Below are positions 61,402-64,000 of a DNA stretch of 64,000 bases, one piece after another. Made by a program: the position numbers and the translations under genes. The notes under the pieces are model-generated. The model ran no database searches. It was given only the letters and a program-made list of their open reading frames with translations, and had not been told where the DNA came from. Each line of letters opens with the position of its first letter. Position 1 is the stretch's first letter. Source of the DNA: Pleurotus djamor. Lineage: Eukaryota > Basidiomycota > Agaricomycetes > Agaricales > Pleurotaceae. The DNA is taken from positions 1 to 64,000 of the forward strand of contig JAPEVF010000150.1 in assembly GCA_029747585.1 (NCBI GenBank), in the 5' to 3' direction.

Positions 61402-62752
61402 TGCGCACTGTAAAACAACCGCAGTGTGGAGGCATGAATGGGCCATGGGGGAAAGAATTCGATGATGACATTCGCGTGGATGGTAAGGGTTCGTTTATGT
61501 CAGTTATCCTGTTGCAACGATGGTTCAAAGAGGCGGAGGCTCACCGGAATGACAAAAAGGACAATGAAGAATAGCAACTAGTCAAGCTTCCAGTTCAAGC
61601 TATATAGGATTGACCCTCTGAGTCACGTCTGACAAAAAAAGACAAAGGGTTGCTACCTTCCAGTATACGCAACGGTCAATTGTTTAGGCGCGATTGCGAT
61701 GATCAAAGTGCACACATCCGTCGAGGCGGTTCCCCTTCGCGGATCAGGTGTTCTTGACCGGGTTTCACGTCGTCGTTGACGGTGAGCAGACGGCAAGAAG
61801 GGACTGCCTCGCAAGTTGCGAACTGCCTCGTATTGGATGTTCCGGCGCTTAACAGATCGTCAAGCGCAGTCGCCTGAGTGCTTAGGAGGTTCCTATATAT
61901 AAGTACAACCCCTGTCTTTGCAACGCAGAACTCAATGCCAAGTTGCGACCCTCTTAAGTACTTTACTCAATACCCCAGCATCTGGCTGTATTCCTGTACA
62001 ATAGAATATGATCGTCATTTATGCTCCTACTTTTTTCATATTTCACATCCTGTCTTAACATTNACTGTCCCCCCGGTCTTGAATGCATTCTCCAATCATG
62101 GTGTGAATCCGTACTATGCATTGTTCACAGCCATCCCGTTGAACCTGTTATCCAGAGGTGCACATAACTCAATGCCTCATCGTACTCAACCTAGTTAATA
62201 CCCTTGTCACTAGACAAGCAGCTGCGGTTGTCGCAAGCGCAGCGGACTGCGGGCGAGCAAATCAAAAGCTACTAGTCGCCCCCCAAGCCCGAGCACCTCA
62301 GGTTCAATTTTTGAGTGATATTCGAGTCGTAAGCAACTGGTCAGGAACTCCGACTTGAATTTATTTGAGCGGGTCTGTATTGGTCGGACGTTATCCACTG
62401 AGTAAAAATCGTGTATGTCAGACGTACAATTGGACGATTGCGATGGTATTACATGTGGGGTATGCAGTACTGGGGTATGCGGTAGTGGATACAGAGAGAG
62501 AGAGAGAGCGCGGTGCGAGAGTGTAAGTATGCCAAAGCAAAGGCAAGGACGGAGTCGTGAGCCAAGCGCGTGAGTAAAGTACAGGTAGAGCAGCCCATGA
62601 GGGTAGGTAAGTAGAGTAGAGCAACGTAGCGGAAGGTACAGTAGGATGAAGTCCGGCGTTTCCATTCGTCAATAATGTCAATGAGTATTTGCATCAGCCC
62701 GAGCAACCGAAGAAATGGAAAAGTTCATTGTGATGGTCAGCCAAGTAAAGCG
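61402..62752. other. Intergenic region
   Basis: About 1.35 kb with no supported gene. A TATATATAAG stretch on the plus strand near 61894-61903 could be a TATA box, but the short frames after it show no domain. A (GA)n microsatellite lies at 62493-62509. Confidence 0.4.
62493..62509. repeat. (GA)n microsatellite
   Basis: About eight GA units in a row. Confidence 0.8.
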
Positions 62753-64000
62753 CTAGAACGTAGAGCCACCAGGGTTACACAGCCGATCCGGGATACGAGA
62801 AAGCCGCTGCCGACTGCGCGAGCGCCAGTAAGTCAAGCTTGCGAGAGATGTCCTGGGAGTCGCCGTCGAGTCTGATGGCCTGTGGTTGGACGACGGGCTT
62901 AGAGTATGCATGGAGGGAGGAGGACGATCTAAGGAGAAGAGAGGAAGGTCATCTTGCGAGTTTTGTTCTGGCGGCATGTGTTGCTGTTGTGCACGTCCGG
63001 AAGAGCAGCTGGACATGGAACGAAAAATCAGTAATGAAGTCGGGGTCAATGGAAGGGCAGTAAAGCGGCTCACTGGCATCGATCCCGACCTCGCTCCCGG
63101 GCGCGTAACAGCATTGACAGGGAAGCCACAAGGACGCTCTAGAAAGTCGTCCGAACCAAGAACAGCATCAGAGAACACCGAACAAATAAGAATGAAACCA
63201 CAACAGAAAGCTACGAGAAACGACAAACCGCGATGAACACCATACTCGAACGAACGATATACGATATGACTTGCATTACCTTGAACGTAACTTGAATCAA
63301 GGGGATCGTCGAAAGATAATCCAGCGCATTCGGGTCTTCCGAAAAGTGATGAACTAACACACGTAACGAAGGCACTGAGCAAGTGACCTTACCTTGTACC
63401 AAAAACCCAGCCATCCATCTCAACAGCGGCACCAACAGAAACCCGACCACAGACGAATCATGAGGATCACGCCGTCGGTTCATTATATCATCACTAATCC
63501 TCATGGCTGTCTCGTTAATCGCATTCAAGCCCAAACTAGCCGTACTCGTCAGTCCGTCAACTGCATCGGACAGCACAGCGATGTTGTGTGCGACTTGGGT
63601 GTGATGCTGTTGGATGATGTGGATTTGTGCTCTCGATGCAGAGGCAGCGTCTAGGATGCTATTCGCCGTTGTTGAGACGGAGGCGACGGTCTGTACAAGG
63701 GGGATCGATGGTGTCAGGCCGAGCGGTTGGTAAAAAAGGAGGGTGGACAAACTGTTCGGGCATCGGAGAGGCCAGATTGTAGTTGGACGAGCTGGTCACC
63801 AGTTTCGTCCTAGATAAACAACCACAAAAAGTGAGGTGAGGCCAACCGCGCCATCAAGGGGTCGGTGGGTACGTACAACCCGTCTATTCAGGGCAGCATG
63901 TCGGTCAAATGAAAATTCAAAGATGCTATCCAGCCTCTCCACCAGCGCGCGTTCAAACTCGGGGATCGACGCTTCCAGTAAACGCATTTGCTATTGAAAC
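62753..64000 (-). CDS. Coiled-coil membrane protein, possibly Kar5/Tht1-like (5' end outside window)
   Basis: The visible part starts inside the gene. The first visible exon codes LLEASIPEFERALVERLDSIFEFSFDRHAALNRR. Spliced exons follow with DETGDQLVQLQSGLSDAR and a long coiled-coil region (TANSILDAASASRAQIHIIQQHHTQVA), then two or three hydrophobic segments (VVGFLLVPLLRWMAGFLV; SYIVRSSMVFIAV; LSFLVAFCCGFILICSVF). A basic Ser/Pro-rich tail ends at 62753. Coiled coil followed by several membrane spans resembles Kar5/Tht1 nuclear-fusion proteins, which act in the nuclear envelope at karyogamy. The match is by architecture only, so the name is tentative. Confidence 0.45.

Overview
The window is nuclear DNA of a filamentous basidiomycete, most likely a mushroom-forming Agaricomycete. 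Genes are dense, on both strands, and cut by many 45-70 nt GT-AG introns. Several families typical of this class are present: expanded F-box/LRR proteins, a FunK1-type kinase, a KDZ transposase remnant, a hydrophobic-surface-binding (HsbA) protein and an HNH family common in agarics. No bacterial, phage, CRISPR or rRNA features were seen.

Layout. 0-6.6 kb: the end of an RG-rich protein, then three tandem F-box paralogs, each with a first coding exon that appears to be the ATG alone. 6.85-8.06 kb: a higher-order repeat array built on the self-complementary octamer GTAGCTAC. 8.15-11.1 kb (minus): a 5'-truncated KDZ transposase abutting a PTEN-type phosphatase. 11.7-18.9 kb (plus): an NAD-dependent epimerase, a GPI-anchored beta-propeller-like protein in N-rich sequence, and a delta-12 fatty acid desaturase. 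19.3-33.2 kb: a glutamine-synthetase-like enzyme, a multi-CCCH RBR ubiquitin ligase, glucose-6-phosphate isomerase, a secreted cytidine-deaminase-fold protein and proteasome subunit Rpn1. 33.6-37.6 kb: another F-box protein, an HpcH/HpaI aldolase and HsbA. 39-41 kb: a FunK1 kinase pseudogene, an inverted relative of the intact FunK1 gene at 53.7-56.1 kb. 42.4-43.5 kb: a small SRA/YDG-domain gene in nine short exons, found by splicing by eye. 44-51.7 kb: a prenylated ubiquitin-fold protein (UBL3/MUB), COP9 subunit 3, a C2H2 zinc-finger protein and a second glutamine-synthetase-like gene. 56-64 kb: an HNH-like protein, a large disordered protein and a membrane protein cut by the window edge.

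There is no obvious co-regulated cluster. A loose theme is the ubiquitin system: four F-box proteins, an RBR ligase, COP9 subunit 3, Rpn1 and a ubiquitin-fold membrane anchor. Housekeeping genes alternate with fast-evolving accessory loci. The accessory parts most worth a second look are the SRA gene, the GTAGCTAC array, the PTEN/KDZ junction and the ATG-only exons.

At least six isolated N characters behave as spurious one-base insertions, because dropping them restores conserved reading frames. Gene models from automatic callers will be broken at those sites. All identifications come from reading motifs by eye. No database search was run.
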